Assembly: GCA_024516035.1 (NCBI GenBank)
Contig: CM044956.1
Coordinates: forward strand, 25,496,331-25,560,330
DNA length: 64,000 nucleotides
DNA from: Bactericera cockerelli
Lineage: Eukaryota; Arthropoda; Insecta; Hemiptera; Triozidae
Direction: 5' to 3'
The notes beneath the pieces are model-generated. The model saw only the letters and a list, made by a program, of their open reading frames with translations, was not told the DNA's origin and made no database searches. A program made the translations under genes and the position numbers. Shown in pieces: positions 1-9,105 of this stretch (positions are counted from its first letter, which is position 1; the number at the start of each line of letters is the position of its first letter).

Positions 1-400
1 TTGTTATTTTTGAACCTAATATAACCAACATTTTAGAAGAAAAAAATCTTGTCTTTTTCAATCCTTGGGCATTACAGGTTAATATACCTAAGTATGTATG
101 ATTTTATTTGTGGTAAAGTACAAGGCCTCTTCACAATTTTTGTGGGTAGCGCAGCATTACTAAGAGCCTCCTTTACTTTTGAAATTCTATCACATTAATT
201 TATTTTTACTCTGGTAATGTCGCCACTGGTCGTTACTCATACAAGTAACTACTCATTTTTCCTCACAAGGTATGAGTGGACCCCGAACACCTATTATTAT
301 TATCTGACCTGGTTGCAGGGTTTTCAGTGAATTTGTATCCTGGGCACCCTGTATTGTAATTGATAACAGCTAACGAAATTATTTCTTTGTCTTTCTCTAG
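1..400. other. Intron sequence upstream of the first visible lectin exon
   Basis: AT-rich sequence with no supported gene. It ends in a pyrimidine tract and AG at 399-400, the acceptor for the exon starting at 401. A short minus-strand open frame at 263-514 is the antisense shadow of that exon. Earlier lectin exons (signal peptide, start codon) must lie left of the window. Confidence 0.6.
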
Positions 401-517
401 GTGACTTCCAAGACGAACCAAGCTGTCTGCTGTTTGACTGTCCTGAATTCCAGGAGGAGATTTCTTTGTCAAAGAACGACTTTTATGATTATTATAGTTT
501 GTACGCGAACCCAATGC
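401..517 (+). CDS. C-type lectin-domain protein, internal exon 1 (partial gene)
   Basis: This exon encodes a short Cys-containing acidic segment just before the lectin fold (residues around EPSCLLFDCPEF and NDFYDYYSLY). It is bounded by a good acceptor (ctttctctag, ending at 400) and a donor GTAAGAG at 518. The frame enters with two bases of a split codon and leaves with one, so it is a phase 1-1 module. That phase matches every other exon of this gene, and it joins in frame to the exon at 1907. I do not recognise the segment itself; its two cysteines suggest an extracellular linker. It has no signal peptide or start codon, so the gene's 5' end is outside the window. The exon call rests on splice sites and phase continuity; family assignment comes from the next two exons. 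Confidence 0.7.
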
Positions 518-895
518 GTAAGAGTGTCTTCCTTTTAACTTTCGTATCTATTACTGAAATCAGTCCCAAAAGAATCTTTAGTTGTATTTTCTGCTTTGTT
601 CTCTTTTAGAGTTACAGAACTATTTAGAAGTAAAATAATGAAATAAAATTCAGGTCGACCCATGAATTGAAAGTTTACCTCAATTTCTCACTTTTAAAAC
701 ACCGTGTATAAAAACAAATCATGACTGAAAGTGCATAGTTAGGACATGTACCCTTGAATTTTTTTTATTTTTCAAAAACTCTATATAGGGCCGAGTAATT
801 TGAGGTGTCCATTTTTGTTGGGACACCTTGTATTAACATTGGTGGTGTGGATAACCAATGCAATAATTTTATTTTGAGTGGTGTAAATTATTATC
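518..895. other. Intron, nothing recognised
   Basis: Ordinary AT-rich intron sequence between the donor at 518 and the repeat that begins near 896. I see no exon, RNA gene or clear repeat. Confidence 0.5.
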
Positions 896-962
896 TTACT
901 AGCGGGTTACACCCGCCAACTCGGCAGCCCATGAGACACACACACCACACCATACACAAACA

Positions 963-997
<35 letters not shown>

Positions 998-1410
998 TGA
1001 CAAACCACACACACATCATACACACACACATTCACACAGAAACACACACACACACACATACACACACCCACACACAGAGAGCGAGAATGTGTCGAAAAAC
1101 TTGAATATTTTGACCTTACCCAACGTAGCTCAAGAACGGCTCATCCGAATTTTGCGATCGATCAGTCAAATGAAAGCTCAGACCCTTGCCTAAATTTTCT
1201 CATTCTGAGTTGATGGGTCGTCACTTCAAATTTCGAGAAAAAATATCATTTAGGTCAAAAAACGTGAATATTTTACGTGTTACCCATCCATTTTTTTTTA
1301 CCTCACTTGACGTAGCTCAAGAACGGCTCATCAGAAATTCGCGATCGATATGTCAATTGAAAGCTCAAACCTTTGCCTAAAGCTTTTTTGCTATGAGTTG
1401 ATAGGTCGTC
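896..1410 (-). mobile_element. Helitron-like element, 3' part, with CA array
   Basis: Read on the minus strand this ends in a GC hairpin (GGCGGGTGTAACCCGC) followed by TAGT at about 894-915. That is the hairpin plus CTAG-T terminus typical of Helitrons. Next to it is a (CA)n array at about 945-1080. Then comes a body with repeated blocks of the type TGATGAGCCGTTCTTGAGCTACG, matching the elements at 8.3-9.2 kb and 55.2-56.3 kb in the opposite orientation. The open frame at 805-1104 is His-Thr repeat read out of the CA array and is not a gene. No Rep/helicase frame is present, so the copy is non-autonomous. Confidence 0.6.
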
Positions 1411-1479
1411 GCGACAGTTAGAATATACTAAAATCTTTTCTTATAGTACATCTACAATATAGAGTCAACCTATATAATA

Positions 1480-1775
1480 ATATTCAGCCACCAGTTATTT
1501 ACCGATACGGAGAAACAGGGATGAAAAGATGAAAAAGCGCGTTTTTTCATGTAAATGCGCCCTTTTTCTCTCGCGGCGGGCGCCCTAGTGGGAATATTTC
1601 AAAATCCTTTCCTAGTGCGCATTTAAGACCTAAAAGTGACCTACATGCCAAATTTAGTCTCCTAGGACTCACCAGTGCTGAGAAATCGAGATGAATGAGT
1701 GAGTGTCACGTGAGTGAGTGAGTGATTGTTCACTTTCGCATAGGTATATTTATAGATAGATATCTCTTTACTTAA
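1480..1775. repeat. Dispersed-repeat fragment with GAGT minisatellite
   Basis: The stretch contains a GC-rich block (about 1570-1595, GCGGCGGGCGCCCTAG), a segment similar in style to insect Helitron bodies, and a short run of GAGT repeats at 1690-1725. No coding potential. Helitron assignment is weak because only the GC-rich CTAG-like end is visible. Confidence 0.35.
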
Positions 1776-1906
1776 ATATTTATTGAAGTTATAAATATAG
1801 GATATTTCATAAAAATTAATATAGGTTTGGCTAAAGCACTGGTAAAAATAAACCTAAAGCATTTAATTACTAAAAATTATTTAGCAAAATTATTCCCTTT
1901 TTATAG

Positions 1907-2152
1907 CCGATAGCAACGTGAGCTGTGTTCCCAAAGTAGGGATGTTCAAGTTGCACCGCGAGAAAATCAACTTCACAGCAGCCCAAGATGTTTGTGAAGA
2001 AGAGGGGGGATATCTAGCCAATGTCCTGAGTGAGCTACACACGAACGCCCTGTCGGACCTCATAGCTTATCTGTACACCGGGAAAGGAAAGCATATGGTG
2101 TACGTCGGACTCACCGACGGTGAAATGGAAGGACAGTATGTAAACATGAAAG
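1907..2152 (+). CDS. C-type lectin-like domain, N-terminal half (exon 2)
   Basis: The exon encodes the first half of a CTLD: an opening Cys (SCVPKVGMF), then the helix-1 region with RREK-type start and AAQDVCEEEGGYLA, helix 2 (HTNALSDLIAYL), and the beta-2 motif as VYVGLTDGEMEG in place of the usual W-I-G-L-T-D. The Cys of DVC is the conserved first cysteine of the long disulfide. Borders are ttttatag/CC at 1907 and G/GTGAGA at 2153. Both are phase 1, and the frame joins directly to the exons at 401 and 3535. CTLDs are extracellular and bind sugars or proteins; which applies here cannot be read from this half alone. Confidence 0.85.
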
Positions 2153-2214
2153 GTGAGACTCAGGATATCTGCGATTCATTGTAAAATTGCTTTGTACTCG
2201 AAGTTACGTGTTAC
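2153..2214. other. Intron start before the inserted TIR element
   Basis: Short intron segment, ending in the GTTAC target copy at 2210-2214. Confidence 0.5.
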
Positions 2215-2609
2215 AGCACGTTCACACTAGCACCGGACGGTTTTTTTACCGGCCATACAAATACAAATGAATTGATGTGTTCACATTACCACCGGTTTTT
2301 CTTTGATGGGAAAAAAACCATTCACCGGTTATTTTACATACGGCTTTGTCATTGGATCCCGGAGCGGTAAAAAAACCGTTCGAGAGCCCAGTGGCACATG
2401 AAGTCAAATGGGAGAGTTCACATTAGTGTCATTAGTCCGTCTGAACTCTCAAGTATCGTTTAGCGTGGTATTTGTAAATAAACAATCAAGGATCTGACGT
2501 TTTTTCTGCCGTCGAAGGGTAGTGTGAACGCAAGGCTCGTCACGGTTTTTTTTCCCGTCCACGTTAAAAAAAACCGGCCAGCAAAAAAACCGAGTAGTGT
2601 GAACGGGCT
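2215..2609. mobile_element. 395-bp TIR element (MITE) with 5-bp target duplication
   Basis: Terminal inverted repeats AGCxCGTTCACACTA lie at 2215-2229 and 2595-2609. They are flanked on both sides by GTTAC (2210-2214 and 2610-2614), a candidate target-site duplication. The subterminal sequence is rich in ACCGG/CCGGT and A7/T7 runs, also in inverted arrangement. No transposase frame is seen. I do not assign a superfamily. It sits in the lectin intron between the exons ending at 2152 and starting at 3535. Confidence 0.65.
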
Positions 2610-2825
2610 GTTACCCTTCTCGAAATACTGCAATCAGTCAGTGGTTTTGGGAGGTAACGAATTATCTCCCGTTGACCTTTTCTTACCAAAGTTCTCTCCG
2701 GCTTGTAGAAGGGTTCATAACGAATTCACTCCGGAGAATAAGACCATATTTTTTACATTAGGTACCTATTTAAGAAAATGAAAACGAGAAATTTATCATT
2801 TTTCATAAGAAAATCTCTCACTAAT

Positions 2826-2957
2826 GAAAGGCAATGCCTTGAGTGCATAGTAGGTTTAGGTAATATACATGGAAGACCATGCCTCAGGAATACTAGAGGG
2901 TTAGGGGTAATACATAGAAGGCAATGCCTCGGGTTTATAGTAGGGTTAGGTAAAACC
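2826..2957. repeat. Minisatellite, about 46-bp unit, three diverged copies
   Basis: Three tandem units each begin with the palindrome GGCAATGCC or a variant (about 2830, 2876, 2922) and continue with AGTAGGTTTAGGTAATACAT-like sequence. Open frames on both strands across it (2753-2971 and 2778-3002) are read-outs of this repeat. Confidence 0.6.
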
Positions 2958-3240
2958 CCCAAAAACACCACTTCGTGGTTGCAAAAGGAAAACTTATACT
3001 AAAAAACACTGCCAATTATGGACAATGGACACAATACTTTCTCGTGATTGTTTCACATTGTATACACGTGCCAATTTGGAGATTTTATAGGAATGTTGCA
3101 CTTTTCGCTGGCTGAAAGTACATGAAATGCATGGAAACTATGTTTTCCGTAACCTTACACTCTGCCGGGCTGTCTCTTTCTTTGTATAGGTATAGGCGTT
3201 CTTCACACCTCCGCCGAGGTGTTTGATCAGCACAGTTGAA
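2957..3240 (+). mobile_element. Element of the ACTTCGTGG-terminus family, one end
   Basis: It begins CCCCCAAAAACACCACTTCG and continues with TGGTTGCAAAAG, the terminus seen at about ten places in the clean sequence. The following ACTGCCAATTATGGACA block is shared with the copy at 54.8 kb. The block at 3,120-3,230 (TTCCGTAACCTTACACTC... CCGCCGAGGTGTTTG) recurs inverted at 52,567-52,665. No second terminus is found nearby. Non-coding. Confidence 0.5.
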
Positions 3241-3458
3241 AAATGATTCATTTTCATTTCGCCTTGTGTACTCTTTAAATTGATTGTTCTACTGATATGA
3301 ATTATTAATTCACCTTTATATAACTATTTTTAATACATAGTCTACCCTTTTAAAATTTTTATCTTAATTTAATTTAAGACATTTATTGACTTACATACAT
3401 TTTGTTTTGTTTTTGTTTGTTTTTTTTTTTTTTTTAACAACTATTTCAAAGATGTCCT

Positions 3459-3504
3459 TTGAAAGCTCAACTGTTATTACAGTAAATAACAGTTGAGCTC
3501 TCAA
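3459..3504. repeat. Perfectly placed hairpin upstream of a 3' splice site
   Basis: Inverted repeat with about 21-bp arms (3459-3479 and 3484-3504; core GCTCAACTGTTATT / AATAACAGTTGAGC) and a very short loop. It ends 30 bases before the exon that starts at 3535, in the branch-point region of that intron. Confidence 0.75.
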
Positions 3505-3534
3505 AATATCTATGTATACCCCCGTTGTCCACAG

Positions 3535-3714
3535 ATGAACCGATGGATTGTTTCTCCTGGCGCGCTTGGGCACCAAATCAGCCTCGCTCCAAGTATAAAA
3601 CCGAAGACTGTGTGGTGCTCACAACGGACAAGAACTGGAAGGTGATCAACTGTACTTTACAAATGCCATTTCTCTGTGAACTGGCACCCCGCGGACCTTA
3701 TAAATTATGTGAAG
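3535..3714 (+). CDS. C-type lectin-like domain, C-terminal half (exon 3)
   Basis: This exon completes the CTLD. It reads DEPMDCFSWRAWAPNQP, then TEDCVVL, then NWKVINCTLQMPFLCEL. The conserved pattern W..PN.....EDC, then a short loop, a cysteine, and F-L-C-E is intact, supplying the remaining disulfide cysteines. The calcium/sugar-selecting EPN or QPD triplet is replaced by APN, and the usual WND is replaced by WKV. Calcium-dependent sugar binding of the mannose or galactose type is therefore unlikely (inference). The acceptor is ccgttgtccacag ending at 3534; the donor is the weak GTCCGT at 3715. Phase 1 at both ends joins 1907-2152 to 6293-6720. Confidence 0.85.
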
Positions 3715-4344
3715 GTCCGTATCATATCATTCCTTGCTTCTTTTATTAAATTTTATATTAATTTTCCTGTATATTTCGAAAAGATTTAACAAGCATATTG
3801 CGCAATTAGCTAAGTAGTAAGGTGGGTGGACCCCAATTCAAAAATATTGGTCGTATTGTGAAATGAAAAATAATATGGTCTTTCAATTGAAAATGTTTCA
3901 ACCACCTTGTACATATTTCAAGTAACCATTTTGTGGGTACTCGAAACTGTCTAAAGTTCCAAATCTACAAAAAAATACGAATTGAATAACCTATTTACAA
4001 TTTATTGTATAAAAAGCCAATTTGGTGTCTACGATAAAAGTGCATAATTGGTGATTGTATACAATTACCGGTAATTGCATACAATCACTAAAGTCACTGG
4101 TAAATGTACTAAATTATTCTCAATTATCTACTTTTACCGGTAATTGTATACAATAGCCAAAGACCAGCGGTAAAAGTAAGAAAATGAAATGAAAAGAAGA
4201 AATAAAACAATTAATTCAAATAGTTTTTCAAGAAGTGTAATTTTATTTAATTTTGTAAACCTGAATTAAAAACAAGATGCTTTTATTTCTTACTTTTTAA
4301 TCTGAATGTTGTAGAATAATAAGACGGAAACCAAAAAAAGTTCT

Positions 4345-4660
4345 CTAACATCATCAGTGGTTAAGCTCTCGCTTGCCATGCGGAAGGTCCCGGGTTCGAT
4401 CCCCCGTGCCAACAAAAATTTGTATTCTTAATTTGGTTACAATTGTTTGTAAGGGATACCTTCCGGTGCGCTCGTGTTGACCCAGCACCTAAATGGGAAG
4501 TATTGTGTCACTTCTCGCCCATCAGAGGGGAGGCATACTACGGGATGGGCAGGCTACAACACAGACCACAAGCGTCTACAGTAGCTCCTGTTTCATGGCT
4601 ACGAAATAAAAAAGGCTGTGAAACACTCATCTTTAAAAAAAAAAAAAAAAAAAAAAATAT
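4345..4660 (+). mobile_element. SINE with tRNA-Gly-like head and poly(A) tail
   Basis: The head (4345-4413) resembles tRNA-Gly with a GCC anticodon loop (TTGCCAT). It has a clear T-arm/B-box GGTTCGATCCC and a shortened D-arm. A body of about 210 bp follows, ending in a 24-base poly(A) at 4635-4658. The complete head-body-tail layout in one orientation marks it as a retroposed SINE, not a functional tRNA gene. The open frame at 4443-4676 runs through the body and poly(A) and is spurious. Confidence 0.75.
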
Positions 4661-4679
4661 GTTAATAATTTATTGATGA

Positions 4680-5028
4680 AAAACAAGAGGTTTTTTACAT
4701 AATTACTTCGGGCCCTGTCAACATCGGGTATTCTTAATTTTACCATATCACCTACATTTCCAGGAGGAAATCTAACATTTGATGATTTAAATATTTTCTT
4801 CGCTTGCTCTTTAAGGCCTTCCTGAGCATGTGACCGTTTAATTGCTACAGAATCTTGTTTCTCTGTAATTTCAATAGAAGCGGCTTCTTCTGGAATCAGA
4901 TTGGGCTCATGTACTGATGGTTGTTCTGGAATTTGTTCAAATAGAAGCTCATTTGCTTCATCCACTTCTGCTTCGTCATTTTCTATGGAATCAGGACCCG
5001 ACTGGTTTTTTTCTATTTGTTCCACCAA
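4680..5028 (-). pseudogene. Transposon protein fragment (integrase-linked C-terminal type)
   Basis: A minus-strand frame of about 115 codons starts at 5028. It has an acidic, low-complexity first half (IENDEAEVDEANELLFEQ) and a conserved-looking block, AKKIFKSSNVRFPPGNVGD followed by IPDVDRARS. The KxxFPPxxVGDxVxxxIPDVDR pattern resembles the region found after the integrase in KRBA2-like and Ginger-type elements. The homology then breaks off and the frame runs into the poly(A)-side sequence of the SINE. It is a truncated relic inside the TIR element. Assignment is by memory of the motif and needs a profile search. Confidence 0.4.
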
Positions 5029-5583
5029 CTTGAAACATTTTCCAGAGCATCAGGCATTGATTAATTTTTTTCAAACCAATTTTGGTAGGAACCCCAAACA
5101 TGGCTGCATACGGGCTGCAAATGATTCCACAATGGTAAATCGGTTCTTGGCGAATTACCGGTTAAAGTAGGAAATAGAGTGTTTTTAAGATTATTTCTTA
5201 CTTTTACCAAAGACTCCGGTAAATGTATACAATTACCGGTAATTGTGTACAATTACCGAATTATGTACCTTTACCGTAACATCTTACCACTCAATGATTT
5301 TACCACTTGAAATGATAAGTTGGTAAGTATGGTATTTAAAACAACCAAATCGTGTTTTTTAAATTAGATTCAGTCTCATTACATTACATTTCATACTATT
5401 TCGAGTACCCACATGATCGTTTATTGAAATATCTCCTGGGTTATATAAGAAAACATTTTCAGTTAAAATACCATAAAAATTTTATGTCACTAATAATCGA
5501 AGTTTTTCTTGCACATTAATTATTTTCTTGTAATTGTGCGTCTATTTGACAGTGCACATACAGTGTGTTGTGCCCTATGGCCC

Positions 5584-5606
5584 ATCGCGGGCGCAGACCG
5601 CTAGTT
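5584..5606 (+). repeat. Isolated Helitron-like terminus
   Basis: GCGGGCGCAGACCGC followed by TAGT resembles the hairpin plus CTAG-T end of the Helitrons elsewhere in the window. The element body to its left is not clearly delimited. Confidence 0.35.
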
Positions 5607-6292
5607 ACCTATAAGGTATAGAAAGTGTTGTTTTCGGTCGGTTTTTTTCGAAATTGAGATGATACAAATTTTGAACGAATTAGAAACTCCTGATTTCAGA
5701 AAAGTAATTTTTATCAAATGGTCCGTTCGTATGTATGTGTGTTTGTATGTAATCTAACACACAATAATGGTAATCTAACACACAATTTACATAATTTGAA
5801 TATATATTTTTGACATTTTCCCCATACTCCTGTAGGTAAAATATTGTACAATAATGAAATATCTCGTAAAAGATAAGAGACATGGAATTTTTTAACAAAA
5901 TAATATCGTTTTAAATGGTAATTTTACACATATTTTCAATACTTTTAGTATAAATTTTCCACATTTTTGAAAATTTAACCTAAGAATGTGTTAATTTCTG
6001 ATAAAACTTTCTCTATTGCAATAGAATGTCGTGTGATGTTTTTTATTTTGCAAATTCGTGTGATGTTTTTTATTTTGCTGATAACGTTTCATCCAGAAAC
6101 GTTATCAGCTCAATTTCGAAAAAACAGACCGAAAACAATGCTCTGTATACCTTGCAAGTATACGCAGGTATAGTAAAAGCAGCATGACTTTTTATAAAAC
6201 ACAACTTCAAGTGTTTTATTTACGGTTTTATCACTAAGTTACCATGTTATATCATTTATGAATTATTTTTAAAGAATAGCGTTCTTTTTCAG
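5607..6292. other. Intron; one short perfect hairpin
   Basis: AT-rich intron leading to the acceptor cttttttcag-like site at 6283-6292. The only structure is a 12-bp perfect stem with a 7-base loop at 6078-6108 (CTGATAACGTTT / AAACGTTATCAG). No coding exon seen. Confidence 0.5.
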
Positions 6293-6720
6293 AAGAATCT
6301 GCGAATTGTGAACCAACAGGAGGTTCTCCAACAATTCCAAGCGGGCCTGTTGAAACTCCAAGCTCACAACCAGACGATCATTTGGGCACGGATATTCCAG
6401 ACATAGTAGAAATACCTCTACCTATAGGCAGCGGTATTAATTCAAGTTATACAGATATTGAAATCATAGATATCAAAAATATTTCTGAAAGTAGTAGTAC
6501 GACCTCTAAGGAACAAGAATCTGCACAGGGACCAGAAGATGAAATTCGCGGTAACAAAAAAGGGGGAAAGAATTCTGGAATACCAGATATTCAGGATATT
6601 ACGCAAAAGGAGAATTTTTCGTCGGGTAGTAACGGAAGCTTTGAAACCATTTCAACAGATTTTGAGTCATCTAATTATATGAACAAGCCTGAAAGCAACA
6701 GAACAAGTAATAAATGGTGA
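6293..6720 (+). CDS. C-type lectin gene, terminal exon with Ser/Asn/Asp-rich tail
   Basis: The exon opens with two bases completing a phase-1 codon (EESANCEPTGGS), so it continues the lectin frame, and it ends at TGA 6718-6720. It adds about 141 residues: a Pro/Ser/Thr stretch (about PTIPSGPVETPSSQP), an Ile/Asp-rich segment (TDIPDIVEIPLPIGSG), then a Ser-, Asn- and Glu-rich region with possible N-glycosylation sites. It has no membrane segment or GPI-like tail, so the product is probably secreted. The acceptor is gttctttttcag at 6281-6292. In-phase sequence beyond the stop still looks protein-like (see 6721-6943), so the natural C-terminus may be longer. Its 3' end faces the kinase unit ending at 8222. 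Confidence 0.75.
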
Positions 6721-6943
6721 CCTTTTCTGGGAATCAATGGTGATAGTTTTAATGATAATTTAAAACCTTATAATATAAAAGATAACGTTAATAGACCTGA
6801 TGCAAATGGGTGAAGGACCAGTCAATTTAAAAGAATCAAATGTATATAGGATCAAAAAACTTCCTAACCAAAATAATTGGTCACCTCAAAGTATATATAA
6901 TTTCGGGGACAAAAAACCCCTCTACGGGAACCGCAAAATCTAG
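6721..6943 (+). pseudogene. Protein-like continuation after the lectin stop
   Basis: The same frame stays open after TGA 6718-6720 until 6811, giving an Asn/Asp-rich stretch like the upstream tail (INGDSFNDNLKPYN). A second frame, from the ATG near 6799, then stays open to TAG at about 6943 (MGEGPVNLKESNVYR then NNWSPQSIYNFGD). The composition fits a continued extracellular tail broken by one stop and one frameshift. It could be sequencing error, a recently truncated C-terminus, or chance. Confidence 0.35.
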
Positions 6944-7217
6944 AGGTGATAGTTCAGTTCCCAAACAAAATGCTGATTTTGTTAGGGTTTTATATTGACT
7001 TTTTATTTTAAATATATTTATTGATTTAAAAAGGGCGCAAGTCCAACTTATTTCAATACTAAACAAAGGACTTCCCATTGGAATTTTCCTAATTTGTAAG
7101 CCATAATCGGTTCAAAATCCTTTGAAAAGTAAAAGTAAGTCACTTCAGGCAACACTGAGCTTACTATTATTCCAGGAGAGAAAGTAAAAAAAATTCAAGC
7201 TGTTTTAGTATAGCATA
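6944..7217. other. Intergenic gap between convergent genes, nothing recognised
   Basis: AT-rich sequence between the lectin end and the foldback element. No exon, clear polyadenylation cluster or repeat that I can support. Confidence 0.45.
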
Positions 7218-7757
7218 TCCCCCCAAAAACACCACTTCGTGGTTAAAAAAAGAAGAACGCCCTACTCAATAGAATTTTTTTAATTAGCTAAAAATAAATG
7301 ATATCAAATTGAGAACACCTTTATCCTCTTTCTATTTCTCTGCACTCTTCTCTGAATTTATTCTTCTTATGTTTATCTTTCTTTATCCTTTCTAGGGGTC
7401 ATCCCAAACTTGATTTCTCTTTAAATTTACTTGTTGAACGGCAATAAAAATTGGCGGTCGGAGTATGATTTTTCTGAACTTATTTGGTTTGAATCGAGAA
7501 TATTACACCGCGACCGCCATTTTTTATTGCCGTTCAACAAGTAAATTTAAAGAGAAATCAAGTTTGGGATGACCCCTAGAAAGGATAGAGAAAGATAAAC
7601 ATAAGAGGAATAAATACAGAGAGGAGTGCAGAGAAATAGAAAGAGAGGGGGTTAAGGTGTTTTCAATTTGATATCATTTATTTTTAGCTAATTATAATCA
7701 TTCTATTGAGTGGGGCGTTCTTCTTTTTTTAATCACGAAGTCGTGTTTTTGGGGTTT
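7218..7757. mobile_element. 540-bp foldback element, near-complete palindrome
   Basis: The left end reads CCCCCAAAAACACCACTTCG and the right end is its reverse complement. Almost the whole interior is inverted: GATATCAAATTGAGAACACC, then CTCTGCACTC, then CTAGGGGTCATCCCAAACTT, then TTGAACGGCAATAAAAATGG on the left are mirrored on the right, around a centre near 7480-7500. Matching elements are at 45,259-46,046 and, partly, 52,955-53,260. No coding frame. Such an element would form a long hairpin in RNA. Confidence 0.8.
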
Positions 7758-7945
7758 TTTTTTACGTCTGGATGCCCTTCCTAACGCCAACGATTCTATT
7801 TGATTTAAAGTCCTGGATTAGGACGGGTATTTTACCCTCCATTCGCTGGGAATCGTACCAGCTACCCACAATAACCTCACCTAGCCTGGGTAGGGCCGGA
7901 AATTTATTGATTTCGACGAATACAATACTTTCTTTATTATAGGAT
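7758..7945 (-). mobile_element. SINE fragment with shared core and RTE-like tail
   Basis: On the minus strand it has a core CAGGCTAGGTGAGGTTATTG then TGGGTAGCTGGTACGATTCC, a GGAGGGTAAAATACCCGTCC block, and the tail GGCGTTAGGAAGGGCATCCA then GACGTAAAAAAAA. The core is shared with the tRNA-headed copy at 53.5-53.8 kb and the 5S-headed copies at 54.1 and 59.5 kb. The head region (TCCTATAATAAAGAAAGTAT) also occurs at 47,660-47,700. The open frame 7762-8004 is a repeat read-out. Confidence 0.6.
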
Positions 7946-8221
7946 GTGGAAAGTAAAAATTGAATTCTGAGCAAATAAACATTTTGTTTTACAAAAACGA
8001 ACACTATACTTCCGATTTCTAATACTAATATTTTTTTGGAAGTAAAATTACTTACATAAAAAAATACACAATTGAAAAGATTTTAAGATACAGGCAGTTT
8101 AGAAAACTTAAGACTAATTTGGTGCTTGAGATGTTGCTTTTATAATTGAATTTATAAGAACGTCTTTCATAGTAGAGCGATTTGAGTTCTAGGACTGAAG
8201 AGGCGGGGATGATTTTTGTCC

Positions 8222-8302
8222 TTAAGATGCTTTAAGTGCAATCGCGTCAATTATTTTTTCAACATCGACGAAAATTTCCTCTGGTGATCTGACTGCATTG
8301 AG
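8222..8302 (-). CDS. Adenylate-kinase family domain C, terminal exon
   Basis: It starts after tttttcag (AG at 8304-8303) and runs to TAA at 8224-8222, 26 codons plus stop. It encodes LNAVRSPEEIFVDVEKIIDA then a short basic end. This is the last strand and helix of a nucleoside-monophosphate kinase fold (pattern of the type xxAxxSxxEVFxxVxxxID). Phase 0 matches the donor of 9704-9889. Together these exons give a normal C-terminus for a short AK, ending about where AK1-like enzymes end. Confidence 0.8.
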   Translation of the reverse strand, partial: LNAVRSPEEIFVDVEKIIDAIALKAS

Positions 8303-8343
8303 CTGAAAAATTAAGAATGTATATCAGTATTTCAGATATTAAA

Positions 8344-8946
8344 TCTATATCTATAAAAGAAAGCTGTCTGTGTGTATGTATGTATGTTATTTAATACAAA
8401 TCCACACCGTTTGACCGAGAAACTTGAAATTTTACACATAGGTCCGGTTGGATCAGGAAATTCTTCCAGGCTAGGTTATATCTCCCTAAGGTTAAGCTAC
8501 AATGAGTAAGGATAAAAAAATGGATGGGTGACGCAAAAAATATTCACGTTTTTTTTTTTACATAAATGACATTTTTTTTCGAAATTTGTAGCGACGACCT
8601 ATCAACTCAAAGCAAAAAAGTTTTAGGCAAGGGTTTGAGCTTTCAATTGACATATCGATCGCGAATTTCTGATGAGCCGTTCTTGAGCTACGCCGGGTAA
8701 GGTAAAAAATTGATGAGTAACACGTAAAATATTGACGTTTTTTTTTAAACCTAAATGACATTTTTTCTCGAACTTTGAAGTGACGACCTATCAACTCAAA
8801 GCAAGAAAGATTTAGGTGAGCGTGTAGGCTTTCATTTGACATATTGATCGAGAAATTCTGATGAGCCATTTTTGAGCTACGCCGTCGAAGAACAGAAAAT
8901 TGATGGGCGACAAAAAATATTCAGGTTTCTTTTCAAACCTAAATGA

Positions 8947-8980
<34 letters not shown>

Positions 8981-9073
8981 ATGTGTCTGTGTGTGTGTGC
9001 ATGTGTCTGTGTGTGTGTGGATGTGTGTGTGTGTGTGTGTGTGTGTGGATGTGTGTGTGTGTGTGGATGTGTT

Positions 9074-9105
<32 letters not shown>

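Larger units (their letters stand above)
3868..5490 (-). mobile_element. About 1.6-kb TIR transposon remnant, KRBA2/Ginger-like
   Basis: Imperfect terminal inverted repeats enclose the interval; the clearest arms are GTGGGTACTCGAAA at 3933-3946 and its reverse complement at 5399-5412, with weaker matching outward to about 3868 and 5490. Just inside, both ends carry copies of the palindromic motif ATACAATTACCGGTAATTG (about 4060-4160 and 5225-5260). The minus strand holds a fragment of coding sequence (4680-5028). A SINE has inserted at 4345-4658. The family name is inferred from the coding fragment only. Confidence 0.5.

Noticed and set aside
805..1104. His-Thr-rich 99-residue frame
   Set aside because: Read-out of the CA array in a Helitron-like element.
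4345..4415. Functional tRNA-Gly gene
   Set aside because: D-arm is shortened and it is followed by a non-tRNA body with poly(A), so it is a SINE head.
6078..6108. Rho-independent terminator
   Set aside because: Hairpin without a following T run and in a eukaryotic intron; the concept does not apply.
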